Made by a program: the position numbers and the translations under genes. 64,000 nucleotides of DNA, taken from contig NC_088295.1 of assembly GCF_032854445.1 (NCBI RefSeq), positions 17,471,385-17,535,384 of the forward strand, given 5' to 3'. This document shows positions 1-14,200 of this stretch, in pieces. Source of the DNA: Liolophura sinensis. Taxonomy: Eukaryota; Mollusca; Polyplacophora; Chitonida; Chitonidae. The notes beneath the pieces were generated by a model, which had not been told where the DNA came from, did no database searches, and saw nothing but the letters and a program-made list of their open reading frames with translations. The number at the start of each line of letters is the position of its first letter. Position 1 is the first letter of the stretch.

Positions 1-1500
1 ATGCACTATGTTAGAATAGTTAGACCTAGTACAAAATGGATGTATATAGTAAAGGTATATGGTCAAATAGGTATATAGGTATAAATTACAAATCTGAATA
101 AAACTAAGAAGAGATCGACAAAACGGCAATCATGAACGGGCTATTTATCTAACAAGGGTGGCAAGCGCTACATAAGAAACTACGGCAATCAGCAGTAGTG
201 AATGCACTCGGTTGATTGTCTACACGTATACCGGTACCGTGCCCAGAATGTTACCAGCGACTCTCGGCTAGCTGAACTGCTTTGTGCCGTGACTGACAAC
301 ATGTAGCCCGGGATGAAGGCCTGCAGGCTTGGATATTTCCGACACTTACTTGCCCCTGTTACCAGATATTCGCGCGTCCAGTGTGCCATACAAATATTGG
401 GAAAAGAGGTGGGTCTTTTATGTGGGCGCTGGAAAAGATTTTTTTATTTGCCACATAAAATGATAAAGACTGGCTGTTTCTGACTGGATATGATCGCCAA
501 AATTTCGATGAAAAATTAAAATAAATAAATTAGCATGTGTATGTAGAATTTTGCTGTTACTTTTCGTTGTTTATGCTTCGTAGTTGCCAAGTGTACATAG
601 ATCTGTCACCGAGTGTAAGTAATCCGCCTTCAAGTTCAACATGCTGACCTACATATAGATTGCACCGCTTCATGTTGATGACGTTATATAGTTTTGTTCT
701 CATACCTTCAAACTGTGTGCGGTACCAACCTATCCCCTGTGCGGTTGGAACGACCCTGCTGAACGCCATGACGTTACTCATCGACAACAATGCTGGGTCG
801 CGTGAAAAAATACGATCCGATATATACAGTCCACGTTACTATTCTCTGTGTAGTACGCATTTGGTAGATGTGTGAGAATGCTAAATATAACACACATATT
901 CTATTAATTCAACAAAACCATTCTATTAGAGTAACACGATATTATGAATGTGCAAAATATTCAACACAATATTGTGTTATAATAACAGATTTTTAGCGTG
1001 TACCTTTACAGGATATCTTCTATTCGGTTTGCCGTGCATACTACTATAGTGATTAACAGGAATTTGATTAACCCGATTTCGCAAAGCATGCACAGATTCG
1101 AACAAAGCGCCTGACTGCACAAATATGGATTCCTGCTGGATAGACAGGTGGGTTTAATGCCAGCTCGAGATGTCAAATGTCTGGCGAGTTATCTGCCCTA
1201 TAATCCATGGGTAAATACCATCACTAATCCAATCACTGATAATTGCAACATTCTCAAATGCCAGTTTATGGGCATTGCTTCTAATAGCGAGGGAAGCATT
1301 TGAGTTTAGATAAATATATTAGAAAAGCATTCGTAATTGTATCCAACTTCTTCCCAGTGAAAAATAAGGCCACGTAAAGAAATTTAACTTTTAAAAATTA
1401 CGCCTGCCCAGTGGAACGTCAGGTTAATCAGTTTGGATTTTATTCTATAACGATATAGCTGAAATACCTTAAAGTTTTACTTATTATCTTTAAGATAAAA
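1..1500. other. Left edge; two possible minus-strand exons, unproven
   Basis: No gene is confirmed here. Two minus-strand open stretches, 189-389 and 557-790, have protein-like composition. The second reads through a Trp-Tyr-rich segment (IGWYRTQFEG) and a CNLYVGQHVELEGG segment. It can be preceded by a CAG acceptor near 750. Either could be a downstream exon of the minus-strand VWA/ShKT gene, which seems to run off this edge, or of another gene. I recognise no family, and splice phases cannot be checked without the next exon. The rest is AT-rich and featureless. Confidence 0.2.
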
Positions 1501-1527
1501 CAAAATACATATAAAAATACGCACGTA

Positions 1528-1665
1528 GGACGGTCTACCAGCAATCTGGGGATGCTCGTGAATTTCCCCCGGGCTGTGCCCGGTTTCCTCCCACCGTAAT
1601 GCTGACAGAAGTATAAGTGAAATATCGTTGAGTACGGCGTAAAACACCAATCAAAAAAATAAATT
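1528..1665 (+). mobile_element. SINE-A, 5'-truncated
   Basis: It contains the family's middle GGTTTCCTCCCACCGTAATG and the tail AAATATCGTTGAGTACGGCG with an A/T-rich end. The tRNA-like head is missing. Confidence 0.8.
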
Positions 1666-1669
1666 TTTA

Positions 1670-2135
1670 CATTTTAGCACAAATACTTAAATGTATTTTG
1701 TCAACTGCGGCCAGCGGTATTTCCTTGCACTACACTCAGTAGTTATAGAAGGTGTTTGATATTACCTCACAGAACAGTATGGATGAAAGAGGTAACGGCT
1801 GTCCTTCCTCACAGAAAATTGTTTTATTAAAAGTCAGTAAAAAACGGTGTAGTAAGTAAACCCTTATCACCAGGAATACTGTTATGATCATTTTCTTGGT
1901 TGGATTGGTATCAGCAGGAAAGCCATACAAAGCAATCGGTGTCGACAGGATTCCGGGGTATTGAGGGTCTTCTATAGTAAGTTTTTAACAAAAACTACTT
2001 GCTATAATTTGCCAGTTGTGACCTGCGATATTTCCGTGTACTATACACACAACAGCATGGAAACTGTTTGAGCTTACCTCGGCGAACAGACAGAAATACC
2101 TGATGTCTTGCACAGTAAGATTTTAACACAAATAC
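1670..2135 (-). repeat. Decayed tandem copies of the third ShKT exon end and its donor
   Basis: The last 60 or so bases of the exon at 2140 plus intron sequence recur at about 1679-1745 and 1990-2050, with stretches such as GCGGTATTTCC and CACAAATACTTA in common on the plus strand. A second shared block (GTTTGA..TTACCTC) shows that the duplicated unit is longer than the exon end. The copies lack a recognisable full domain. Confidence 0.55.
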
Positions 2136-2139
2136 TTAC

Positions 2140-2299
2140 TGTAAGTTGCCAATTGTCGTTGGCGGTATTATCGCGTACTCCACGCAGTAGCCACAGTAGG
2201 AGTAGCAGTTGTCCTTTGCCCAACCTTTGTACTTCTCATCGTGACAGATACTGTGACCCCCATAATGTTCACAGTTCACGCGGTCTTGACAAACGCGAG
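2140..2299 (-). CDS. ShKT domain exon 3, last visible exon
   Basis: From a TTTGCAG acceptor (phase 1) the exon encodes VCQDRVNCEHYGGHSIC, WAKDNCYSYCGYC and VEYAIIPPTTIGNLQ. The ShKT cysteines are complete. The frame meets TAA at 2138-2136, overlapping a perfect GTAAGT donor at 2139. The exon is therefore either terminal or spliced in phase 2 to something left of the window. Confidence 0.78.
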
Positions 2300-5200
2300 C
2301 TGCAAACAACCAGATGAAACCCATCTGAGTCAAACCTCATGTTGACTATCGTCTGGAGCTTAAATCATCTGACCCATAGCGGTTTTTGTCAAGGCTAAAC
2401 ATGTGTCGTTCAAAATGTATATTTTGTTTTCTTCTTCTGCTGTAAGGCTAATTCTGATCATCAGTTATGTCAGTCGTAGGTATTTTTGCACCGTTTAGGG
2501 GTTGGATCCGTGAATTACGGACTTTATCAGAGGGACCACATGTATGCATATATCGATAAAGTATCCCACCCAAATGTTCAAAAGGCGTACCTTTCTATAT
2601 TTCTGTCAAAGTATCACACTTCAAAGACAGCAAGAATGTTATCAATTTTAACCAATCAGGCGCAAGTTATTTCTGTGATTTGATTTCTATAATAAAAAGT
2701 TGATTTATAAGCACGTCAGCACATATTATGGGCGTTTGGGTCTGTTCCCTATGCAAATTGATCGAGGGCCTTTCGCCACCTCGCTATATTCCTTACCCTG
2801 ACTGATTTATATGCACGTCAGCACATATGGTTGTGGGCGTTTTGGTCTGTTCCCTATGCAAGCCGATTGAGGACCTTTCGCTACCTCGCTATATGCCTTG
2901 CCCTGACTGATTTATAAGCACGTCAGCACATATGGTCGTGGGCGTTTTGGTCTGTTCCCTATGCAAGCCGATAGAGGACCTTTCGCTACCTCGCTATATG
3001 CCTTGCCCTGACTGATATATAAGCACGTCAGCACATATGGTTGTGAGCGTTTTGGTCTGTTCCCTGTGCAAGCCGATAGAGGACCTTTCGCTACCTCGCT
3101 ATATGCCTTGGCCTGACTGGTGAGGTGGATATGCGGTCTCAGAGGTCATTAGTCTCAGCTTCTTCTCATAGGCATGTACCGTTCTATAGTGCCAAACAAA
3201 ATTTAAAAAAAAAACGAATTCTAGTAGTGAATAAAATACACCCTTTATAGTGTTACGTAAAACACACCACACCAAGTCAGGTCATGAATAAAATATACCC
3301 TTTCTATAGTAGTGAATAAAATATACCCCTTCTACAGTAGTGAATAAAATATACCTTCTATAGTAGTGAATAGAATATACCCCTTTTATAGTAGTGAAAA
3401 AAGTATACCCCTTCTTGCACGGTAATGAATAAAATACACTTTGTTTTGTCGCATCCTTGGTATCTCTCAGTAAACTCTTTGTATAACCTATTTCGTCAGG
3501 TACAAGTACATACGTGTGGTTGGTTTAGGAGTCGTTGTAGCTCTGGTTGGTGTACCAACTGAAAGTAAGGTGAAAAGTATGTTAATGGAATGCATTCAAT
3601 GTCCAGTATGGTAATCTAACAACAGTACGTAATGATCAGTTGTATAGCTCTCGTCAACAATAACGTCTATGAACACACAGTACACCTGAACAGTATGCCA
3701 TCCTACACAAAAGCATCCCCATTGGTGATGTATAGATTTTATTCAGATGGCCATCGATTAGATTACAAAGTAATATCTCCATTTTTCTTTCAGTCTCGTG
3801 GAAACGAGGGTATGTTACTTTACTCAATGAAATTAATTTCCATATTCAGTGCTGTGTCAGTGCTTACTGCAGGGCGAGAAGCCACAGTAGGCTCGGCAAT
3901 GTCTCAGTGCCCAGATGCGCAGGTCAGGCCTAGTACATATGTCTCCGCCGTACTCCACGCAGTTTGGCAGAATGTCCAGGCAAGGTGGCTGTGAGGTCGT
4001 CCCTACAGGTGCAATAAAGTACATCAGTTGATAATCATGCTGTGGCGAATATTATATATACTGCCGGCAACATGAGTTCACCTGACAAGCAAAATGTCAC
4101 AGATTAGTTCGGCTTCAGTAAACCAATGTAAACGAAACCAACGTTGCTCTAAAACTCCATTATTACGTTTTTGCTGAAGTCTTAACTGATTAGAAAAATC
4201 CATCATTAGGTAACCTGTTGGTAAATTATCGTAAATTGTATTTACATTTGCCGTCTTTAAATTAATCATCCTTAGTACAGTACTATATCTGTCTTTACAG
4301 ACTGGCTCCACTGTGTCCTCGAATGCTTCATTTTGCGTACTGCCCAGTTTCTCTGAATCAAGGCGTGATAAGCAGTGTTTAATTTCATTATGGTAAAGTG
4401 TATCAAGCGCCTGTCACACCAGAGTTACGACTAGGTACGCTGTCTGCGATTCGCTGTAGACGACTGTAACGTAAGAAATGGTTTGCGGTCACACCTAAAC
4501 TTAAACACACTCTTGCAGGACAGTTTATTCGCGATAGTCACATGACGGCATGAACTCGAGAAAAAATGTGCTTACAATTCATGAAGGTCTTTTACGACGC
4601 CCGTACGAAGCTGATACTACAAAGTCTAAGTGATTATGATCAGTTAAATGTACATACATCATAGATGATCACAGCTGGTTTTTGTGCATGCCAAGATTTA
4701 CAAAAATTTCCCGCCTTAAAGGCAAAGAAAACACTGATTAATAAAGTATTTGTCAGATAAAAGACCATTAAACGCTGATAATACAACATAATGAGAAAGC
4801 ACTTAATTAGTGTTCAGTCTTGATATGTTTTGTGTACAACATGAATCCTGAGGGCTATCTTAATTGGTTGGTTGTTGAGCTGTGGTCAAGTACAGATTTG
4901 CACATTTCCTGACAGGTGCCACACATTAATGGACATCATTACACGTACTAGAATAGGAATTATTTCTCGTGATAATGCATGTCCTAAGAAGTGTACCTAA
5001 AAACTGGACAATTCGTGAAATAAAGAACGCAGGGCGTTCATTATGTAATTAGGTTATCGCCGAGGACTTTCGGTGTTTGACCTCAGCTGTACGCCTGGTA
5101 AGCGGTTACAATGAGTTCGGTCTATTATGTAACCGCTTTCCAGGTGTATAACAACCATCAAATGTCTTAGGCTCAGGTGATAACCTCTGCTTATACATTG

Positions 5201-8200
5201 TCTATTACTACTAAGCAAATGATATTTTCAACCCCTTATATGCTTTCTGTTTCCTTGTTTTCATGGGGTTTAATTATTTTGGGGAAATAAACAGTTCTCC
5301 GTCACAAAAATGACATTTCTTTCCTTTCTATGTAAATCTTAAGTGGAGTTATTTCTTTAAGGTTATGCTGGGAGGTTTGTAGCATTATTCTACGATTCTG
5401 CATTACCATCAAGACAAACCACTTGAAACTCAGACTATCAGCTGACTTACCATTACAGAAACCACACCACAAGGGGCAGTGATAACTTGACCAACCCGCG
5501 TAGTCTGTACATACGTCCTCTCCATACACCATACAATCTTTGCGATCGTAACACCCTGGCTTTGCTGTTGATACCGCAGTAATGCTTGTATTGGGAAGAC
5601 GAACTGTAGTGATAAATTGGCAATTAAAACAAATTCTTGATCTCAGGGGTTTAAGTTCTGTGTAAATTCTGGGTTTTAAACCACATTTGAACCTACGTGT
5701 ATGAACCCACATAGCAGCCACAGACAAACTTTTTCAAATTTATAGTTCCAGAGATCACTAATAAGAGAAATATCTATGAGCATGAACTTGTCAAACGTTA
5801 TAGCCTGACAGTAAATACTGGTGGCATCGAAGACACGATACAGCTATTTACCTGAACAAGTGGTGTTCACCAATTGGTCTCCAACCTTGTCCAGGTCGGA
5901 AAAGCTGTGAATGATGAAAGCGTATTGGTCTGCAGGGGAACTGCTGAGGCTCTTCAGTTCTCCTGGGTCCACAGAAGGTCCCACTCCCACAGCAAAGATG
6001 GAGATTCCTAGTTTTTTGGACTCATTAGCGTAGTACTGTGTGGCGTAGGCATCCTTGGAAAAGCCATCGGTTAGCACTACAGCCACGTTTGGAACATGGG
6101 GTCTGTCTCCGTTGGGCTTTGTAAACATCTCTTCCTTTAGGTACTTCAATGCCTTGCCAGTATCCGTAGCCCCATATCCGAACTTCATCTTGTCGATAGC
6201 GGCGATGACGCTGGATTGAGTCTTATGTGTCCCCAGGTGGAAAACCAGGTTTGGAGAATCGTCAAACGTCATCACCCCGACATGCGTTTTGTTGTCAGCC
6301 ACACCTAAGTTTTCGATCAGTTTTTTCATGAAGTCCTTCATTTCTTTCTTGTCGTTCGGCTGAAGACTGTTGGACGAATCTAGCACAAATATCAAGTCCA
6401 GTTTATCCATCAGACAGCCGACTGAAAATAAAAGCGAGAAATAAGATTTAAAGCTATCCAACAATATTTAGCGAAGTATATCCGGTGTTATAAATGCCAA
6501 AAACCTCAGTACATCCAGCATGAAAATAGAAGACTTAAAACACAGCAAATATACAAGTATGATCTGCGTGTAAAATCCTCACTGGACCTTGACCAGTGGA
6601 ATCACATGTTCTAAACCGCTTGCCAGTGAATCGGTTGCGGTTTTGCGTAACGACTTTTTTCATGTGCCTGGTGAATTTTGTCAGGTGCCTGGTGAATTTT
6701 AGCAGGTGGCTTGGGAATTTTGTCGGGTACCTGGTGAGTTTTGTCAGGTACAAGGCGAGTTCTGTCATGTCTAGGGAGTTTTGTCGGTCGCCTAGAGAGT
6801 TTTGTCAGTTTCTTGATGAGGAGCTTGGTGTTTTGGCAGGTGCCTTGTGAGTTTTGTCAGGATGCAGGTGAGTTTTGGCTTTTTGCAGGCGAGCTTTGTC
6901 AAGTGAATGGCAAGTTTTGTCGGGTGCCAAGCGAGTTTTTGCACGTGCCACACAAGTTTTCTCAAGTGACTGGCAAGTTTTGGTATGTATCAGGAGAAAT
7001 TTTTCAGGTTCCTGGAGAGTTTTGACAGGTTCCTGGTGAGTTTTGTCAGGTTGCAAGCGAGATTTGTCTGGTAGCAGGCGAGTTTTGTCAAGTGAATGGC
7101 AAGTTTTGTCAGGTGTCAGGCGAGCTTTTGCAGGTGCCAGGCAAGTATTGTCAAGTGACTGGTGAGTTTTGCCAGGTGCATAGGCGGTGGTTTTCTATCA
7201 CGGGAACTATCACGGCCAGAAAATATAGTGGTGCATTTGATTTCACTTGTGACAAAATCATTTCTAGCGTGCATGACGAAAATTTAATTTAACTGCCAAT
7301 TGCAGCACAGGTACCGCCAACAAGCATTTCATCTGAAAGTAAATGTACTTTGCATATGAAATATGAGAAATTACGGTTATCAGTAGGCGCAGACTTTTGC
7401 GATCCCTCAAAGGATTTTTCGGGCTGGATAATCAAAACGGTTGGATTTTCATCGTAAACCAAGAAGACTGCAGTGCATATTTTAAGGCTCATCATATGAT
7501 CATGTATATCCGCGATAAGCAGCGGTTTTTAGTACCATAGTTGAATGTAACTTATCAAAAAATAAAAATAAATGCAAAATAGAGCAGTTTAAGAGAGAAA
7601 AGTTAACGCCATCTTGTTATAATGATAGCCACATTTATATGTGGATCTCTACATGTCTCTAAATCCATAGTTAACCTGTGAACAGCTCAGAAACCGCACC
7701 AGTTATCTGTGTTGAGTTCAAGGCCCAGTATTCAAGGTCAAGTGTTTCTGTAGTCAATGACAATCCCTATCTCTCAATGATGTTCAGATAAGCATACAAT
7801 ACTCTGATTGGAAAATCACTGCTAAAGCTGCAGATAAGGTTGTCCTCACGTGTACACGTGACTAAGCCTATGGGAAACTGTATGTAGATTTGCTTCCAAC
7901 TACAAAACAGATTTACATTACTGTACTATAGACACAAGACATGTCTATTAGTCTACAGGAAAACAGGGCTTACTTTAGACACTACTTTAAAGTACAACTA
8001 ATTCAGCTTAAAACAGATTCATGACAGAATTGACTGTTATTTGAAATATTCCAAGTTTTGGTACTTCCTTTTTTAATATACCAGCATGAGAAGAAGTTGC
8101 ATCATTCGAATGATTCGATCCAAGACATGAGTAAAGCAATCTTACGTGTACTAGGCTTGCCTGTGCCGTTAGCTGAAACAAAAGTACAAAATGTTCAATG

Positions 8201-11200
8201 TTTTCCTTCGTCAAGTTTTACATATGAATTCGCTAAAAACTTTACGCTATTGTACATGACCGAACTGGAATCGCTATCTCTATTAATATTCTGTAGACGA
8301 AAGTTTTCAAAACAGATTAATTGTTTATAACACAAAACATTATATCTTGAACACTTAGTCTGTGTGAAATAAGAATACCACCGCATCAAGACCTATTGAT
8401 GTTACAAAATGTTTTATTTGAAACAATACCGCTTTTCAACAAGAGAATATCATCGAATGAGGACCAGTGATGTTACAAACTCGACAGATTAAGCAATAAG
8501 GCTTCTTAACAGAAAAATATCATTGAATGAGGAAACACTATATATACGTACGGATCGTAGCATTGACACAGAGGGCTCTGTTACCAACAGGTACACAGGT
8601 CAGTCCATCGGGGCATGTTTTAGTCTTACATTTATCTGATCCTATAATATGCAAAATATCGTCATAGTTCAACAAATGCAGATATCGTTTTAAAAGTGAC
8701 CTGATGGTCTTGCTGAAAAAGGCCGCTATCATAACAAACTGAAATATCCCAAGTCCTCAGCATTTATTTCCTCTGTGTTATGTTTTTTTGTTTTTTTTCT
8801 GTTTTTTTTTTTTTGAGGGGGGGGGGGGGGTATGAAAACCCTAGTCCAAGCCAGTGTTTATAGAGATTGTTTGCAAAAATGTCAACCTCTCATCAGCCAT
8901 TGTGTACATAGGATTTAATTATAGGCTGGTATTTTTAAAGATTGCGTAATGGGAACTTACGTTATTTGTACTGATTTAATATTATATAATGATATCAATT
9001 GATTTTATTGATACAGTATAATTCACTGAGTTGCACATGGTTCTGTTGATACGTACCATCCACGTGAAGCATCACACACTCTGGCAAACTGGTAAACCTG
9101 GGGATTGAAAATTGAGAATAATACACAATATTTACAAACTGCATAGCTCCCTTAGTTCATAGTCATGCCTCAGTCTATGCATAGATTTAAGTTATTTTAT
9201 CTTTTTAGTCTGACCAGAAAACTTGTGGGGTCACAGGCCGAAGCAATCGTTTCCTCAGAAAGTCGCATTTCGTGCACCCCGAATATATACTCATATCAAG
9301 AAGCCCATTTGAGGCAGAAAAAAATCTCTTATTAAAAAATATCGGTATCTACGATTCAAATTGTTAGATATTTATAAGATAAAGCTTTTTCTTTACCATT
9401 TTTGTCAAATGCGGTAAGATGTTTCAAAACTGCAAAGAACATATGGATAGTTAGCAACAAATCGTATTTACGCCATTAAGCCATGCAGTCATTCCATACC
9501 AGAAGGAACTTAAGTCTCAGATTCTGTCTGACACAGTCTAATATTTTTTAAATTATATTTTTTGTGTCTTCCCACTAGATATTATACGGGTACACTGTTT
9601 ACAAGAAGTAGATGACATTACCACATAAGGCTATTCTTACCCATCCGATTGTTCCGCGGTGACACAGAGCATGTGGGAGCCTAATTGTTCCAGAGTAGGC
9701 GTCCACTGTACGAACACGCACAGCGAACCTTTTAGGACACCTTTCACGTATTTGTATGTCATCCCCTTTGGCATGGATACGGAGAAACCTGTAATTCTGA
9801 GAAAGTGAACGAGAATATCACTGGTTAAACCTATTCAGAAACAGCAGACCTATATTTGCCTATCTTATATGTTCACATTGCACGAGTTAGCCCAAGTGTA
9901 AACGGCAAGGTATCCTAACCTACACGGATTTACAATAATATATTCAATTTTATATAACATATAACTTGAAAATATATAAAGAAATGTAAACAAAGAATTT
10001 CTTGTGTGGTTAAAGACTCATGTCCTCATATCATAAATACAGCATGTGGGTTCCATGCTGAAATACTGTGATGTGAAATATTGTGATGCGAAATATTGTG
10101 ATGCGAAATACAGGTACTGTGATGCTTACTCTGCACGCGCTTTTTATTTGGCAACCCCAAAATGTCACGTGATACATACAAGATCCAAAATATATTTTTA
10201 AAATGATCTGATATGTTGAATGATATGCAACGCTGTTATATCCCATACAGAACTACTTACAGGTTGCTTGATGAGGGGTTTCCGCACAATGTCTCGGAGT
10301 ATTCCTTCTCTGGTTCCACCACAATAACCTCACCTTTATACCAGGGAGGATGGATGAATGATGGTAAGTCACACTGGATCGAGTTTCGGGAAGCATAAAC
10401 CAGAAACTGAAATACAAACACCGAATATTGAAATTAACGTGAATGGCTGACTTGAATCATTTCCTTTTATATGATCTAAGTTTTAAGCAGTATTAAAGAA
10501 TATTTCACTTATACGATGTTAACAGGCATTACACAGCAAAAACTGATAGGCTTATACACGTTAAAATAAAAAGGGCTATTTAATCACTTTAGTACATATG
10601 TCACATGTTTTCTGTAAAACACCATTGTTTCGGAGAAAACGTTGAAATGATTTACTGAAAGCGTCAATGTTATAAAAAGGGCGCCATCCTATGTTTTAAC
10701 AACATCGTATGCGTGTTCCACCATATACATGTAACGCGTTTTAAAACGTCTGCGTTCAAATAAAAGCAGCAAGGCGTTTTTACATTAATGCATGTTTTTA
10801 TAAATACATCTCATGCGTGGGAAGAAACTGGGGTGATCATCCGCAGGTTGCTGGTAGACCTTAAAACATACGACTAAGGAGGAAGTCAGCATGGGACTGA
10901 CTTCAAATCACAGCGATCGTATTGGCGAAAGGCTCCTCGGTCAATATGCTGCGCTAGCAGGCTAATCTAGAGACCATCTTTTGGAAGCCTCCCCTACAAT
11001 TATATTATAGTCTGATTAATTTTGCCAGTTGCCTATATTTAGCTATCTGTAAAATCTGTTATACACACTACCAAAATTGCCCTTTGTTTGTAACACGTAA
11101 CAACACAACCTCTACACATTTTTATGCTAGACATCCATATCGTTACAAAGAATACTGTATGCAGTTAGAATACTTTTTCTAATTCATAATGTTTTTAATA

Positions 11201-14200
11201 ATTATGACACCACCTGAAGCAATGAATTCTTACAGTCGAAACCGAATATTCTTGAGTACGGCGTAAAACACCAATCAAATAAATAAACAGTCGAAACCGA
11301 GCTTATGCAGTTTCACATTATGAATTAGAAAAAATGTTTTTCTAAATCTTAACTTCATTGCTTTTGCAAGAATATAAACCTTCAACATGTGTAGAACTTA
11401 TGGTGTTGCGTGTCACTGACTAACGGCAATTTTGGTAGAGAGTATGACTGATTTTACAGACAGCTGAATATACGTGACTGGCTATTTATGTATTTGATTG
11501 GTGTTTCACGCAGTACTCAAGAATATTTCACTTAACCGACGGTGGCCAGCATTATGGTGGGAGGAAACCGGGCAGAGCCCGGGGAAAACCCATGACCATC
11601 CGAAGGTTGCTGGAAGACCTTCCCATTTACGGCCGGAGAGGAAGCCAGCATGAGCTGGACTTGAACTTACAGCCACCGTATTGGTGAGAGACATCTGGGT
11701 CATTACGCTACGCTAGCGCGCTAACCAACTGAGGCACGGAGCCGCCTCTCCCCCCCCCACCCCCACAACCCCACCCCCCACCGGCTAAAAGAAACACACC
11801 ATAGGTCATGAATTATATACACTGACTTCTGTGGAGGAGTGGTTAGCGTGTTAACACAGCACTAAGGAGTTTTTCACCACTGCGATCGTTGTGAGTTCAA
11901 GTCCAGATCATGCTGGCCTCCTCTCTGGTAGTAAGTGGGATGGTCTATCAGCAGCCTACAGATAGTCGGTGGTGTTGCAGTTTTCCTCCAACAATAATGC
12001 TGGCCCTCGTTGATAATGTGAGATATTCATGAGTACGGCGTAAAACACAAATAAAAAAAATAAATTTCACTTGAAACACGCTTGTGTAATAATGTCCTAG
12101 GAGTTAACATTCCAGGTCTTATCTTTCAATAAATGATTTATTTTCAGTAGTTTAAAGATTGACCTACGAAATAAGCTCATAATATCGGCGGCCGATGGGT
12201 TTTCCTACTTTACTAGACCCTTGATACATTACCTGACACTTTACATTTAAGGCTAATGTTTGGCTGACCTGTGTTGGAGTCTGTGTGAAGGGTTTCTTGT
12301 CATTATACACCTGACCGTTTAGAGTGACAGTACCAGTACTCGGGTAGTCCTCAACTATTATCGTCACCGCGTAGTAGCCGAACCCAAAGGAAAGCAGAAC
12401 TGTGGGCGTTATTGTACAGGTATCCTGCAAAAAATACGAAAATATTAATTTATTTAACGCCTATCCACGATGTGGCTGCAAATTTGCCTATGTGGCATTA
12501 AGCCATAATAATTCATTTATTTATTGAACGCCATAGTCTAGGTCAGTTTACACGTGACGAAAATCGGATATTGTAAACCACCAAGCTTTAGTAAGTTACT
12601 GATAAACTTTCCCGCGCGTGACCATTACAAATCTAAAATCCACATAAACCGTCATATGAGCGATGTCGATAACTTATTGTTACAAAGAGCCCAGGAACTT
12701 GGAAAGCAGAGCAATCAACAAATTCCCTGTTCACGGCTTGGATTGAACCTTGCGATCTAAAGAAGGAAAGATTGAATGAAATTCCAATCCAAAATAAGTG
12801 TTGAACCACTCAGCTTTGACACGCTTCCTGTATAGAAAATATCTCAGCAAAAAAGGAATCGTCTCATCTATGTGACAGAATCAGACATAAAAAATGATAA
12901 CTGACAAATTCATAAATTGCAATAAATAGCTGTAATGCGTTAGACCTCAAGCAAAACAAAAAGAATCAATTAAGTACCTGTTTGAACTCACCCGATTCAT
13001 TAAAGAATATTATTTTACGACAGAAGTATCAAATCTAAAATCCACATTGGTCCATAGAAATCATTCTATTCTAGATCCGAAAGACGCTTGAATATATGTA
13101 TGTCTTTATGTTGAAATAAAACAGCTAATTTCCGATTCAGCGCAGACGAATGTTCACCTTGTGACGTGAAAAGGGACTGGTGACATGGAATAATGGCATA
13201 ATTAATTCTTGAAATAAATGTATAAATAAATAAATAAAGCAACTTGATTCCGTAATACAGTGGATTAGTGGATACGCGAATATTAACATGTGAGTACAAG
13301 TACGCTTACTTACAGGATCCAGTTTTTGGAATACTTACACAATTTACATAACCTTTAAGAATATGTCAATACCTACATGCTCTACCTTTAAGGATATGTC
13401 AATACCTGCTCTACCATAAAGGATATGTCAACACGTACGTGTTGTGCCTTAAAGGATGTGTCAGTACTTACAGGATCCAGTTCTACTCCCGGGAAACTAT
13501 TACACACGCCGCCGCATTCCTTTCGCGTTCTAGCAAAACGACATCGCACTCTGTCAGCGTCCGGGTCTAATGTCATGATTCTGATGGGTGTTAGGCAGCC
13601 AACGTATACCCTGCATTGATAGACATCCACATAATGATGACTTTTGACTTTGGGGTGTCAAGATCAAATTATCAAAACAGCGAACTGTCACTGAAAATTG
13701 TCTATGTTTCAATGATTATTAATTTATTCATATATTATTCATAATAGATTACCAACAGGGATATCTATATAACTTGTAGTGTTTGTATTCAAGGGGAATT
13801 TAATATTGCGCCAATATTAAATGAGAAAGCAATAAAATGCACTTATAGGGCGCCTGGTCTCTTCATTTATAGTAGTTCCACGAGGCGAATGTAACTGGAC
13901 TCCCTATTAATGCTAGTTCCATGTGGCGAGTGTAACTGGGCTCCCCATTTCTGGAAAGCGACTGTATACGAAACAGTCGCTTTCCAGAAATCGAAATCGT
14001 TACTTCCACGTCATCCAGAGTGGTAATTCCGAAACTCGATGGTATATTCGCGCGACAAGGTGTTTCACAAAAAGTCAAATCCGATAACGGACTGCCTTTC
14101 AACAGCCGGGACTTCAAAGACTTTGCCGCAAACCTTGGTTTCAAACACCAGCGCGTTACCCCTCTCTGGCCCGAAGCGAACGGTGAGGTAGAACGTTTTA

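Noticed and set aside
3632-3994. 120-codon plus-strand frame
   Set aside because: Its 3' half is the antisense of a ShKT exon that fits the minus-strand gene in phase and cysteine pattern.
5451-5603. Free ShK-like toxin gene
   Set aside because: The six-cysteine domain is one module of a long secreted host protein joined to VWA and further ShKT exons.
11484-11747. Functional tRNA gene from the A and B boxes
   Set aside because: The boxes belong to a SINE head. No cloverleaf with paired acceptor stem is present.
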